Of a stretch of 64,000 bases of DNA, positions 31,077 to 40,067 are shown piece after piece. How positions within the stretch are numbered: the first letter of the stretch is position 1; each line of letters opens with the position of its first letter. Both the position numbers and the translations under genes were made by a program. The DNA comes from Paenibacillus sp. W2I17 (lineage in GTDB: Bacteria > Bacillota > Bacilli > Paenibacillales > Paenibacillaceae), in contig NZ_JAUSXM010000001.1 in the NCBI RefSeq assembly GCF_030815985.1, forward strand, positions 992,001 through 1,056,000, written 5' to 3'. The notes below the pieces were generated by a model that did no database searches, was not told the DNA's origin, and saw nothing but the letters and a program-made list of their open reading frames with translations.

Positions 31077-31261
31077 TTTTGTAACACTCCTTTAAACTAA
31101 TAGCCTTTTACCTGCTATTCCTGATTATTTATTTGTATCTAGTCACTGGCGTTCATGAATATTATCGTTACTCATTTTTAAACAACCAGGATAAAATTAT
31201 GCAAAAACATTTAATTATTTAATTTTTGCCAATAAGGAATTGAAATCGCCTACCAAAATTG

Positions 31262-31293
31262 AACAAAAGCAGCCGGTCCTCTTGACCGACTGC
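31262..31293 (-). terminator. Intrinsic terminator of the MFS gene
   Basis: GCAGTCGGTC-AAGAG-GACCGGCTGC followed by TTTTGTT on the minus strand. Sequence is related to the terminators at 33867 and 41365 (GCAGCCGATCA type), a second recurring terminator form in the window. Confidence 0.8.
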
Positions 31294-31297
31294 CTCT

Positions 31298-32482
31298 TTA
31301 GTCCACCACTTGATTTTGGATTTTACCTTCTTTTTTTCCATACAACATGTAATATAGAAAAAATGTAGCTAAAACAATTAATCCAAGTATTACATACAAA
31401 CCACTATATCCTGTAGCTGGAATTATCAAACCGATAATAGATGGGCCAAATCCGTTCCCGAGATCATAAAATATAAAGAACGTCGCAGTTGCTAAGCCAA
31501 CTCGGTGAGGTTCAGCTAAATTGATGGCTATGGCTTGAGTTACGGAAGAAATATTACCAAATCCCAATGCAACTAATGCTCCTGCCAATAACAATGTAAA
31601 GCTATTGTTAACTGAGCTTAAAAGAAGCATCCCTACTCCATATATAATAAGAGACGGATATATGATAATGTTAGCTCCTCTTTTGTCCATTATTCGTCCA
31701 GTAAAAGGTCGTGATATTAAGACAAAAAAAGTATATACCATAAAGAAGAAACTTGCTGTGTCTACTAACCCTAACTCCAAAGCATAAATATTTAAATATG
31801 AAACTATACCGGAAAAACAAAAAGTCATGAAAAAAATAATAATTGCTATAGGCATTGCTTTTGGCTCAATAAAGTCAGAGATTTTTATTCCCTTTTTATT
31901 GTTCTTCTCAATCTTGTATATTGCGGGAAACTTCAGAAAAAATGCGATTACTAAACTAAAAATTCCAAGCAATAAGCTTAAAGAAAAAATCATATCAAAG
32001 TTTGAATTTCGACTCAAAACTAAACCAATAAATGGACCGATTCCTGTGGCCAAGGCCGTACTAATGGCAAAATAACTTATCCCTTCACCTTTTCGTGATG
32101 CAGGAAGGCTTAATACAACAACCGTGCTCACAATTGTAGATATAATACCCACTGTGATCCCGTTTAAAAGCCGATTTAAGATGAGAAAGATAACATTGAG
32201 ATGAACGAAATAAAGTAATGTTGTTAAAATTAATAAAAACAAGCTGGTCATCAAGACTTTTTTGGAAGGTATACGACGTCCTGTAAACAAACGCCCTAAT
32301 AAAGAACCGATAATAAAAATACCTGCGACGATACCAGCTTGGCCGGTTGATGCGTCAAATTCATTAATGGCATAAAGAGTGATTGTCGCGTTTAATAAAA
32401 AGAAAATTAATGTCATAATGAAATTGACAGACGAAAGAATAATAAAGTTTTTCGACCACAGTTTAGGATTCATTTGGTTCAT
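31298..32482 (-). CDS. MFS transporter, YwoG/YfkF-like
   Basis: A 394-residue 12-helix major facilitator. Motif A is recognisable as GSLLGRLFTGRRI (about residues 59-71) and its repeat SRPFTGRIMDKRG in the second half. Relatives are drug exporters of the YwoG/YfkF type. Start 32482 follows GGGAGG. It begins 23 bases after the MBL-fold hydrolase gene at 32506, so they form an operon. Confidence 0.83.
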   Translation of the reverse strand: MNQMNPKLWSKNFIILSSVNFIMTLIFFLLNATITLYAINEFDASTGQAGIVAGIFIIGSLLGRLFTGRRIPSKKVLMTSLFLLILTTLLYFVHLNVIFLILNRLLNGITVGIISTIVSTVVVLSLPASRKGEGISYFAISTALATGIGPFIGLVLSRNSNFDMIFSLSLLLGIFSLVIAFFLKFPAIYKIEKNNKKGIKISDFIEPKAMPIAIIIFFMTFCFSGIVSYLNIYALELGLVDTASFFFMVYTFFVLISRPFTGRIMDKRGANIIIYPSLIIYGVGMLLLSSVNNSFTLLLAGALVALGFGNISSVTQAIAINLAEPHRVGLATATFFIFYDLGNGFGPSIIGLIIPATGYSGLYVILGLIVLATFFLYYMLYGKKEGKIQNQVVD

Positions 32483-32505
32483 AACATATCCTCCCGCAGT
32501 GCCAA

Positions 32506-33270
32506 TTAAAAAGTGTACGATTCGCCGTCTTCGGGAACGAATAAGCTAGAGGTAAATCCCTTTTCTTCTCCAAAGCTTTTTAGTTCTTTTCTAGATAATG
32601 TCCAATGATTAACGGCTTCCATATGGACAGAGATAATTTTGGCGTTGGGAGCCGCCTTATACACCTCGTAAACATCTTCTTTGCCCATTATAAGTGAGCC
32701 CCAATCATGCAAACTATTATTTCCAGCGTTCAACACGATAATCTCAGGAGTATGGGAAATGATTTCTTTTTGGACACCTTCATACCATACTGTATCTCCG
32801 GCAAGGTACAACGTCTTCTCGTTGGCATGTTTGAAGACGACACCACATACCTGTCCCATCATTCTTAATAAATCTTTCCCTCTGCCGTGCTCGCCTTTTG
32901 TTTTAATTAACTGAATACCTTCAAAAAGGGTATCTTCAGTAAGTACTTCTACTTGTTGAAAACCATCACTTTCAACTTGTTTAGCATCTTCTTCGTTTTG
33001 TACAAAAACTTTGATGCCTTTTGGAAGCACTGCTTTGGCTATATCATCGTAGTGATCCAGATGCAAATGAGTCAGAATAACAGCATCGACATCTTTAACG
33101 ATATCGTAAACGGTCATGGGCAAGTCAATTATAGGATTTCTCAAATCCTCTCTGATCCCGGCCGAGAATGGATCATATAGACCCTTGTCCGCGAGTAATG
33201 GATCGACTAGGAACTTTTTACCTGCATAATGAACAATGATTGTTGCATTTCGAACGAGTTGAATGTGCAT
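32506..33270 (-). CDS. MBL-fold metallo-hydrolase
   Basis: A 254-residue metallo-beta-lactamase-fold protein of the UlaG-like branch. The metal site HxHxDH is THLHLDHYDD (about residues 67-76); a later His/Asp pair is in YLAGDTVWYEG and ISVHMEAVNHW. Substrate unknown. Start 33270 has AAGGAG but 16 bases upstream, so the start may be slightly different. Operon with the MFS exporter; divergent from an Lrp regulator. Confidence 0.83.
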   Translation of the reverse strand: MHIQLVRNATIIVHYAGKKFLVDPLLADKGLYDPFSAGIREDLRNPIIDLPMTVYDIVKDVDAVILTHLHLDHYDDIAKAVLPKGIKVFVQNEEDAKQVESDGFQQVEVLTEDTLFEGIQLIKTKGEHGRGKDLLRMMGQVCGVVFKHANEKTLYLAGDTVWYEGVQKEIISHTPEIIVLNAGNNSLHDWGSLIMGKEDVYEVYKAAPNAKIISVHMEAVNHWTLSRKELKSFGEEKGFTSSLFVPEDGESYTF

Positions 33271-33303
33271 ATTTATATATAATTCTCCTTCTGTTTTTTT
33301 ATT

Positions 33304-33332
33304 TTGTTTGTTGACAATGATAAGTTTATACT
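33304..33332 (+). promoter_or_regulatory. Candidate promoter for the Lrp-type gene
   Basis: TTGTTT and TATACT are separated by 17 bases, pointing to the gene at 33412. Confidence 0.4.
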
Positions 33333-33411
33333 AGATGCAAACTTCAAATACACAGATTAAATAAAGTGTATTGGTCTTTTTACTTTATTTTTTAAAGGAG
33401 ATGCGCTTGAT

Positions 33412-33822
33412 TTGGATCAAACAGATAAACGAATTATTGAAGAGCTGAGCCAAAATAGTCGAATTACGATGAAAGAATTAGGGGAAAGAGTTCACCTAAC
33501 TGGACCTGCAGCAGCGGCCCGGGTAGAAAAACTTGAGAATACTGGAGTTATAGAGGGATACAGCATTAAAGTTAATCAAGCAAAATTAGGATGTTTTACG
33601 TATGTATTTCTAAATATCTATATTAAAGATACACACCATCAACCTTTTCTCTCATTCATTCGTGCTAAAGAAGATCACATCCTAAATAATTACAAAATAA
33701 GCGGTGATGGATGCTATCTGCTTGAATGTAGGTTTCCAAGTAACGAAGCGTTAAACCAATTTTTATTAGAGTTAAACCATTATGCTAACTACAAATTATC
33801 CATTGTAATCGATAAAACCTAA
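33412..33822 (+). CDS. Lrp/AsnC-family transcriptional regulator
   Basis: A 136-residue feast/famine regulator: N-terminal helix-turn-helix (DKRIIEELSQNSRITMKELGERVHLT) and C-terminal RAM ligand domain with YKISGDGCYLLECRF. Reads from TTG 33412; AAAGGAG is 12 bases ahead and no closer in-frame start exists. Divergent from the MBL-MFS operon, so it probably controls it. Confidence 0.85.
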   Translation: MDQTDKRIIEELSQNSRITMKELGERVHLTGPAAAARVEKLENTGVIEGYSIKVNQAKLGCFTYVFLNIYIKDTHHQPFLSFIRAKEDHILNNYKISGDGCYLLECRFPSNEALNQFLLELNHYANYKLSIVIDKT

Positions 33823-33864
33823 ACAATAACGTACAAAGAAACTTGTATTTCTGAGAAGCAAAAA

Positions 33865-33900
33865 AAGGCAGCCGATCATGTTGATCCGCTGCCTCCTTTG
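33865..33900 (+). terminator. Intrinsic terminator of the Lrp-type gene
   Basis: GGCAGCCGATCA-TGT-TGATCCGCTGCC with one mismatch, followed by TCCTTTGGTTTT. Member of the GCAGCCGATCA terminator group. Confidence 0.7.
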
Positions 33901-34240
33901 GTTTTATTGAGCTATCGTTTCCCGATAGTCAAATTCGTATATCATGTGTATGGCCCGATCCGCATCGGACGGGTCTCTGCCTTCATATGAATCTAATTAA
34001 AGTACGATAAATGAAGCATTCTCCAATGTCATCCCTATCACCCTATCCTTCCTTATCTCAGATTAACGAGAGATTATAGGCAATATATATTATTCAGGCA
34101 GGATCAAAACAAACCGAAGGTGTTTCATTATACGGCAGTTTGTTTTAATTTATCAAAAGCTAGCTTTCCGAAATATTACAGGTCGGACTAGCACATACTA
34201 AGGAATAGTTGGCTGAAGCTTACATAACGGAGGTCTCATC
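33901..34240 (+). promoter_or_regulatory. Leader region of the BCCT transporter gene
   Basis: 340 bases without a gene. Near the end, AAAACAAAC (34106-34114) and GTTTGTTTT (34138-34146) with inner CCG/CGG form a hairpin followed by AATTT, about 95 bases before the start. This could be an attenuator or the terminator of a short leader transcript. Ribosome binding site GGAGG is at 34231. Confidence 0.35.
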
Positions 34241-35797
34241 ATGGTATTTACAATCACAATTATCATCGTTGCACTGTTTGCAATATGGGGAGCCGTCGCT
34301 CCTGATCAGCTGGCGGATGTGGCTAATGTTGCCTACAACTTCTCTATTCAGAATTTTGGCTGGTTTTATTTGCTAGCGACACTGTTCTTCCTGATCTTTG
34401 CTTTCTATCTGGCGTTCAGCCGGTTTGGGGGTATTAGGCTTGGTGATGACGATGATGAGCCGGAGTATTCTACGGTTTCCTGGCTGTCCATGCTGTTTAG
34501 CGCGGGTATGGGCATTGGACTGGTTTTCTGGGGAGTAGCTGAACCGCTGTCCCACTATTTATCTGCACCTGAGGGGGCGGTACCCGAAACAACGCAAGCA
34601 GCCATACTTTCAATGCGTTATTCCTTTTTCCACTGGGGGCTGCATCCCTGGGCTATCTATACCGTCATCGGCTTAGCGCTTGCTTACTTCCAGTTCCGGA
34701 AAGGATACAAAGGGCTGATCAGTTCCACCTTTATTCCTCTGATAGGTGAGCGTCTTGCTGCAGGCTGGGTTGGTAAGGTCATTGATATTCTGGCGGTCAT
34801 TTCCACCATCTTTGGTGTTGCGACCTCGCTTGGATTGGGTGCACTTCAGATCGGCGGAGGTCTGAATCACTTATTCGGTATTCCTAACTCGACTCTGACT
34901 CAGGTTGTCATTATCACAGTTGTAACCGTACTGTTTTTAATCTCGGCAACCTCCGGTCTGGATAAAGGTATTAAGATTCTGAGCAACGTCAACCTCGTTA
35001 TAGCTGTGCTATTGATGTTGTTTGTATTGGTGACTGGACCGACTTCTTTTATATTTGACACATTCACTACAACCTTGGGCAGTTACATGCAGAATATTAT
35101 TAACATGAGTTTGAGACTGACGCCGTTCTCAAGAGAAACCTGGATTGGAGCATGGACGTTATTTTACTGGGCATGGTGGATCTCATGGGCTCCTTTTGTC
35201 GGCACTTTTATCGCAAGGGTATCCAGAGGAAGAACCATAAAGGAATTTGTAATTTACGTCATGGTTATTCCAAGTCTTTTCGGATTTATCTGGTTCTCCG
35301 TCTTCGGCGGAACAGGACTTCACATGGAATTGTTCAATTCCGCTCATCTGGCGGAGGCCGTCATGAAAGATACGACAACCGCTTTGTTCCTTATGCTGGA
35401 GCAGCTGCCTTTGGGCACGATCGTGGCATTCATCGCCACAATCCTGATCATGATCTTCTTTATTACGTCGGCTGATTCAGCTACCTTTGTACTTGGCATG
35501 CTCACTTCAGATGGCAAGCTGGATCCAAGTACAAAAGTGAAATTAACCTGGGGAATCATGCAGTCCGCCATCGCGGTAGTACTGCTAATCAGCGGGGGGT
35601 TAACTGGCCTCCAGACGGCATCCATTGTAACCGCATTGCCGTTCGCTATTGTCCTTATCGGTATGTGTTTCTCCCTGCTCAAGGCTCTAAAGGCTGAGGA
35701 CAAAGAGCGCCGTCAGAAGGAAAAACGGCAGCGTCAAAAGCTGAAACGACTGCTGGAGGAACAAGAAATCTCGCTGAATGAAATTTCCGGCAGGTAA
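34241..35797 (+). CDS. BCCT-family glycine betaine/choline/carnitine transporter
   Basis: A 518-residue transporter with 12 membrane helices, close to OpuD/BetL in layout. Signature blocks: SMLFSAGMGIGLVFWGVAEPL, FFHWGLHPWAIY and WTLFYWAWWISWAPFVGTFIARVSRGRTI (aromatic betaine-binding box). The C-terminal tail is basic (KEKRQRQKLKR), as in osmosensing BCCT carriers. Imports compatible solutes with Na+. ATG 34241 follows GGAGG. Monocistronic between its leader and the terminator at 35822. Confidence 0.9.
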   Translation: MVFTITIIIVALFAIWGAVAPDQLADVANVAYNFSIQNFGWFYLLATLFFLIFAFYLAFSRFGGIRLGDDDDEPEYSTVSWLSMLFSAGMGIGLVFWGVAEPLSHYLSAPEGAVPETTQAAILSMRYSFFHWGLHPWAIYTVIGLALAYFQFRKGYKGLISSTFIPLIGERLAAGWVGKVIDILAVISTIFGVATSLGLGALQIGGGLNHLFGIPNSTLTQVVIITVVTVLFLISATSGLDKGIKILSNVNLVIAVLLMLFVLVTGPTSFIFDTFTTTLGSYMQNIINMSLRLTPFSRETWIGAWTLFYWAWWISWAPFVGTFIARVSRGRTIKEFVIYVMVIPSLFGFIWFSVFGGTGLHMELFNSAHLAEAVMKDTTTALFLMLEQLPLGTIVAFIATILIMIFFITSADSATFVLGMLTSDGKLDPSTKVKLTWGIMQSAIAVVLLISGGLTGLQTASIVTALPFAIVLIGMCFSLLKALKAEDKERRQKEKRQRQKLKRLLEEQEISLNEISGR

Positions 35798-35821
35798 TGT
35801 ACACTTGATGTTAAAACTAAC

Positions 35822-35851
35822 AAAAGCCCGCGTCATTGCGGGCTTTTTATT
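35822..35851 (+). terminator. Intrinsic terminator of the BCCT gene
   Basis: AAAAGCCCGC-GTCATT-GCGGGCTTTT followed by TATTATTT, about 25 bases past the stop. Confidence 0.88.
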
Positions 35852-35961
35852 ATTTCATGGTATTGAGTTTTTGAGATCTGTCATGAGTTCTAATTGAACC
35901 CCAGGCGGAATGATTTCTAACACTTATTTATATTATAAACGTTCCCCAGTTCCTGGAGGAG

Positions 35962-36393
35962 TTAATGTACAATGAGGACCGCGCAACTTGATAGCTGTGA
36001 AACCTTGTGGCTGACACTTCCAAGCATCATTTCTTTTATGCCCCTTAGCCCACGACTTCCGATAATAATAAGTTGCTGCTCGGTATCCCTTGCATAATTC
36101 AATATTTCATGCCCAGGATCTCCCTTAAGCTGAACAGTTTCCGGGTTAACCCCCGCAGTCTTTAATTTAGATTTGACTTGATGCAACAGTTCTAAGCTCG
36201 CTTTTTCCATTTCGTTCAGTATGTCTTCCAAAAAATTCTCTGGTACATATGTCATGCCATTTGACACATAATCCTGGCTGACATTAACCAAGGTAACTTG
36301 AGTTTGTTTATTTTGGGCTATTTCAACGGTTGCATCAATGAGTTTGTTCGTTATTTCAGCTTTATCAATGGCCACCATAATTTTGTCAAACAT
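35962..36393 (-). CDS. Universal stress protein UspA family
   Basis: A 143-residue UspA protein. The ATP-binding signature G-2x-G-9x-G-(S) reads GSRGLRGIKEMMLGSVSHKV near the C-terminus; the first strand is KIMVAIDKAE. Start 36393 has AAAGG nine bases upstream; an ATG at 36402 overlaps the stop of the transporter gene (ATGA) but abuts the Shine-Dalgarno. In an operon with the CynX-type exporter at 36399. Confidence 0.87.
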   Translation of the reverse strand: MFDKIMVAIDKAEITNKLIDATVEIAQNKQTQVTLVNVSQDYVSNGMTYVPENFLEDILNEMEKASLELLHQVKSKLKTAGVNPETVQLKGDPGHEILNYARDTEQQLIIIGSRGLRGIKEMMLGSVSHKVSQLSSCAVLIVH

Positions 36394-36398
36394 CGTTA

Positions 36399-37631
36399 TC
36401 ATCCTTTCCGTGGCAATTCGTAACCATTTCGACTACCTACAACACGATTACTTGCTGCTCCTATACCAACTAAAAAGAGTAAGACCGAAGCCCCAAGAAG
36501 AATGAAAAGTGGCAGGTTCCAACTATTTGTTGCATCGTGCAGATATCCTATGAGGGCTGGACCGATTGCGGCAAGAAGATATCCGATCGATTGGGCCATA
36601 CCAGATAGTTCCGCTGCTTGATGTGCATTTTCAGTGCGCAACCCGAAAAACATCATGGCCAAACTAAAGGCGAAACCTCCACCAATACCGAGTATGACGA
36701 TCCACAACAGAATGACATTAGAACTTCCGTAAAGAAGTCCGAGCGTCCCCGTCAAAAGCAAAACGGTTGTGATGATTACTAACAAACGTTGGTTGGACAT
36801 ACGCCCAGCAATAACAGGGACAATAAAGGTAAATGGAAGCATCGCTAACTGCATGATCGAGAGGTACCATCCAGATTGGTTGGAGTCTATTTCTTGCTGC
36901 TTTAAAATTTCAGGCAACCATGCGATCAATACATAGAAAACCATAGACTGTATACCCATGAACAAGGTTACTTGCCAAGCTAGCGGGGATCGCCAAACAT
37001 TCACATCGTTGCTTGCCATTTGTTGACTCGTCGTGGCAGTTTGTTTCGTTTGATTTCTTAATTGGGGTAACCAACAGAGGATCGATACAAAGCTTAGAAT
37101 CCCCCATATTCCCAATGCTCCCTGCCATTTTAGCCCTGCGTTCATGGCTAGCGGTACACTGATTCCCGATGCGATTGCTCCGCATAAATTCATCGAAATG
37201 GAGTAAACTCCTGTCATGGAGCCAATTTTATTTGGGAAATCCCTTTTGATTATACTTGGCAATAATACATTACATATGGCAATGGCGAATCCAAGAACTG
37301 CTGTTCCAATAAACAGATTAACTGCGCCAGATAAAGATCGTATTACAATACCAACAGTCAGAAAGATTAGGGCAATCAAAATGATACGCTCAACCCCACA
37401 CCTCCGTCCTAATTTTGGTACAAGAGGCGATAATAAAGCAAAGGCAAGCAAAGGTACCGTTGTGATCAGGCCTGCTAATGTATTTGAAATATGAACGTCA
37501 TCCCTTATAAAACCCACTAAAGGACCAACTGAGGTTAAGGGAGTACGTAAATTAGCTGCAATAACAATAATGCCGAGAATGATCAGCGCTACAGAGGATG
37601 GCACGAATTTTTTATTTTGTTTATTCGGCAT
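36399..37631 (-). CDS. CynX/NimT-family MFS transporter, second copy
   Basis: A 410-residue 12-helix transporter of the cyanate/nitroimidazole group (NLRTPLTSVGPLVGFI near the start; VYSISMNLCGAIASGISVPL in the middle). Paralogue of 17841. AAGGAG precedes the ATG at 37631. The UspA gene follows directly. An inverted repeat AAGTATA-N6-TATACTT upstream (37720) and the XRE-cupin gene at 37848 suggest control by that regulator. Confidence 0.87.
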   Translation of the reverse strand: MPNKQNKKFVPSSVALIILGIIVIAANLRTPLTSVGPLVGFIRDDVHISNTLAGLITTVPLLAFALLSPLVPKLGRRCGVERIILIALIFLTVGIVIRSLSGAVNLFIGTAVLGFAIAICNVLLPSIIKRDFPNKIGSMTGVYSISMNLCGAIASGISVPLAMNAGLKWQGALGIWGILSFVSILCWLPQLRNQTKQTATTSQQMASNDVNVWRSPLAWQVTLFMGIQSMVFYVLIAWLPEILKQQEIDSNQSGWYLSIMQLAMLPFTFIVPVIAGRMSNQRLLVIITTVLLLTGTLGLLYGSSNVILLWIVILGIGGGFAFSLAMMFFGLRTENAHQAAELSGMAQSIGYLLAAIGPALIGYLHDATNSWNLPLFILLGASVLLFLVGIGAASNRVVGSRNGYELPRKG

Positions 37632-37719
37632 TCTACAATTCTCCTTCCTGAATTCTTACGTATAATATTTGCTTCATGCTGGTTGAAAAACTTTGCTATA
37701 ACATCCGCGCGAATAATAA

Positions 37720-37739
37720 AAGTATATTATAGTATACTT
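37720..37739. promoter_or_regulatory. Candidate operator ahead of the CynX-type gene
   Basis: AAGTATA-TTATAG-TATACTT is a perfect interrupted palindrome about 90 bases before the transporter start. A further GATATACTTAA half is at 37762, and a related TATACTAGCTATATAG lies ahead of the XRE gene near 38432-38447, consistent with autoregulation. Confidence 0.5.
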
Positions 37740-37779
37740 ATATAAACAATAATTATTTTATGATATACTTAAATTGATT

Positions 37780-37822
37780 AAAAAAATACAACTCTGAATT
37801 CCCGTCATGGAATTCGGAGTTG
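37780..37822 (-). terminator. Intrinsic terminator of the XRE-cupin gene
   Basis: CAACTCCGAATTCC-ATGACG-GGAATTCAGAGTTG (one mismatch) followed by TATTTTTTT on the minus strand. Confidence 0.8.
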
Positions 37823-37847
37823 CATTTAATAAGTAAATTTTCGACGA

Positions 37848-38408
37848 CTAGAAGCCATATTTTAAGGATATATGGAGCACTGTTTCGTTATTCGTATGAT
37901 TGGTATAAGCGTGAGGATAATCTGCACGAAAACTGATCGTATCATATTGATTCAATGTGTAAATCTCTCCATTGACTTGTAACTCAATGGAACCGGTCAT
38001 TACTGTGGCAATTTCAGTTGTATTCACATGATGACCTTCAGGGTAATACGAGCTATTAGGCTGTAAGTATGCCCGACACATTTCAATATCGTTGCTTTTA
38101 AAGACGGGTTCAATGATCCAATTTTTTTCATCATTAGAAAACCGCAGTCCCTCCCCTGCTCGATACAAACTAACAGGTTTCTCTGATGTGAACAAAGCCA
38201 ATAGCGGTAAGGATATTCCTTTTGAAATTTTCCATATAATTGCTAAAGTTGGATTTGTTTCGCCACGTTCTATATTCCCCAGAGTAAGTTTGCTTACGCC
38301 CGTTAATTCTGATAAGTCGTCTAAGGTCATGTTTTTTTCTTTTCTATACTTTTTTAATGCACCGCCGATTTGTAGTACAATTTGTTTTGACTCATCGATT
38401 TCATCCAT
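37848..38408 (-). CDS. XRE-family regulator with C-terminal cupin domain
   Basis: A 186-residue regulator. Residues about 13-68 form a Cro/C1 helix-turn-helix (LDDLSELTGVSKLTLGNIERGE), and residues about 108-184 a small cupin barrel (YPEGHHVNTTEIATVMTGSIEL ... FRADYPHAYTNH) of the kind that binds small ligands or metal. Start 38408 has GAGGTG upstream. Such regulators typically control a neighbouring exporter or catabolic gene; the downstream CynX-type gene is the candidate target. Confidence 0.87.
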   Translation of the reverse strand: MDEIDESKQIVLQIGGALKKYRKEKNMTLDDLSELTGVSKLTLGNIERGETNPTLAIIWKISKGISLPLLALFTSEKPVSLYRAGEGLRFSNDEKNWIIEPVFKSNDIEMCRAYLQPNSSYYPEGHHVNTTEIATVMTGSIELQVNGEIYTLNQYDTISFRADYPHAYTNHTNNETVLHISLKYGF

Positions 38409-38588
38409 TTGATATTCACCTCAATAAAAAACTATATAGCTAGTATATTGTTTATCTAGATTCTTTTCCATTCCAGTTCAATAGAACGTGATGAGATTTT
38501 CTTGATAAAATTGTATTAAAAGGATAAAATGACGAGCATCAAACGGTTTTATTCGAAAATGGTATAGCTTATGAAAGGTGGTTTAGCA

Positions 38589-39533
38589 ATGAAGATTCTC
38601 ATCGTTGGCTATTTTAGCGAGATCTCAAAATCAAATATTGCAAGGAGTTTTCCGCAAGACTGGAATGTTGTAATTGTTCCGCCGGGAAAAGAAATGCTGC
38701 ATCATATTGAAGATTGCCAGGTAATCATTCCTGAACATATTAAAGTGGACCACGGCCTGCTTTCTAACGCAAAAAAATTAAAATTGGTACAGACGGGTGC
38801 AGGATTTGATAATGTGGATGTCCCTGCCTGTACACAGCGCGGCATTTGGGTGGCCAATGCTGCAGGAGTGAATGCACAGGCAGTGGCCGAGCACGTAATG
38901 GCACTGTTATTGTCTTATTATAAAAACATACCGTTTCTTGATACTTTCATGAAAAACAAGATGGATGAAAATCAATTGGACTATACAGGGAGTGAATTAA
39001 AGGGCAAAACGATTGGGATTATCGGTTTGGGTGCTATTGGAAAAAAAGTAGCTGCGTTTTGCAGGGTTTTTGATATGAATGTGCTGGCGTATGGGAGAAA
39101 TGCCACTGCACAATCGGACGGTTTTGTGAAAATGACGGATTTTGATACTCTTGTAAGCACATCGGACATAGTCAGTGTACATGTACCCTTGAATCAGCAA
39201 ACCAAACAGCTAATCAACAAAGCGGCATTCAAAAAAATGAAAAATACCACTCTTTTTATCAATACAGCCCGCGGCGGCATTGTCAACGAAAGAGACCTGA
39301 TTGATGCATTAAAAAACGGGGATATTTCAGGCGCATGCCTGGATGTGTTTGAATCTGAACCGCTTCCGATTGACAGTGAGCTCCGGAATCTGGGTAATGT
39401 GATACTTACTCCCCATACAGCGGGAATGCCTGATGGTCGGAAATTTCATAAAACAAGATATGATTTCTTTATAAAGAATATAAAACGTGTAGAAAATGGT
39501 GAGGAGCCTGAAAGCAAGCTCAATCAGTTATGA
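38589..39533 (+). CDS. D-isomer-specific 2-hydroxyacid dehydrogenase
   Basis: A 314-residue NAD(P)-dependent dehydrogenase. The Rossmann motif IGIIGLGAIGKKVA is in place; catalytic Arg, Glu and His are in NTARGGIVNE, DVFESEP and TPHTAGMPDG. Similar to phosphoglycerate or glyoxylate reductase relatives; substrate is not clear. The preferred start is 38589, with AAAGGTGG nine bases upstream; the frame extends to 38571. Divergent from the XRE-cupin gene. Confidence 0.86.
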   Translation: MKILIVGYFSEISKSNIARSFPQDWNVVIVPPGKEMLHHIEDCQVIIPEHIKVDHGLLSNAKKLKLVQTGAGFDNVDVPACTQRGIWVANAAGVNAQAVAEHVMALLLSYYKNIPFLDTFMKNKMDENQLDYTGSELKGKTIGIIGLGAIGKKVAAFCRVFDMNVLAYGRNATAQSDGFVKMTDFDTLVSTSDIVSVHVPLNQQTKQLINKAAFKKMKNTTLFINTARGGIVNERDLIDALKNGDISGACLDVFESEPLPIDSELRNLGNVILTPHTAGMPDGRKFHKTRYDFFIKNIKRVENGEEPESKLNQL

Positions 39534-39564
39534 TGTTTTGGTGCAATAAAAATTGATCGCCACC

Positions 39565-40050
39565 CTACAGCAGTTCAAAATGAAGTTGAGTCTCAGGTAA
39601 CTCCGTATTCCCTTTCCACTGATTTGCACCGTATCCCAATTCCAGAACCGCAGCAATGCGCTCGTTACTCAGTACACCAAACATTTCAGTACGGCTCGGA
39701 TCGTACATCCAGTCATGCAAGGTACAGCGCACACCCAGACTTTGCTCATGAGCCAGCAAGCGGAAATTCTGAATTAGGCAGCAGACAGCTGCAAAGTCCT
39801 CTTCCCGCTTATATTGATCCGTCTCTTCCTTCACCAAGACCAGAAGATATGCAGGGGCAGGCTCCTGTAATCCCTGCATGATGTCCCCATACTGGTTATC
39901 AGCAAAGATAAATCGCCACGGCTCTCGGAGGCCATCATTTGGCGCCCATACGGCATGATTGAGCAACTCAAGGATTAGATCCTGCGATACCGGTTGATCC
40001 AAAAACTCACTCGGACCGCCCATGTCTCCTTCCAAATCTGACAATTTCAT
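39565..40050 (-). CDS. Nitroreductase-family protein, short
   Basis: A 161-residue FMN-dependent nitroreductase-like protein (LLNHAVWAPNDGLREPWRFIFADN, then CCLIQNFRLLAHEQSLGVRC and VLELGYG). It lacks the first helix with the FMN-binding RRSxRxF motif, so it is shorter than usual. Start 40050 has GGAGG eight bases ahead; the frame runs on to 40098 but overlaps the upstream gene. Third gene of MarR - nitroreductase - nitroreductase, separated by only 17 bases from its neighbour. Confidence 0.8.
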   Translation of the reverse strand: MKLSDLEGDMGGPSEFLDQPVSQDLILELLNHAVWAPNDGLREPWRFIFADNQYGDIMQGLQEPAPAYLLVLVKEETDQYKREEDFAAVCCLIQNFRLLAHEQSLGVRCTLHDWMYDPSRTEMFGVLSNERIAAVLELGYGANQWKGNTELPETQLHFELL

Positions 40051-40067
40051 TTTCATATCCTCCTCTT

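Noticed and set aside
33894..34240. Possible riboswitch ahead of the BCCT gene
   Set aside because: Hairpins exist but none of the aptamer classes I know could be matched, so only a leader region is reported.
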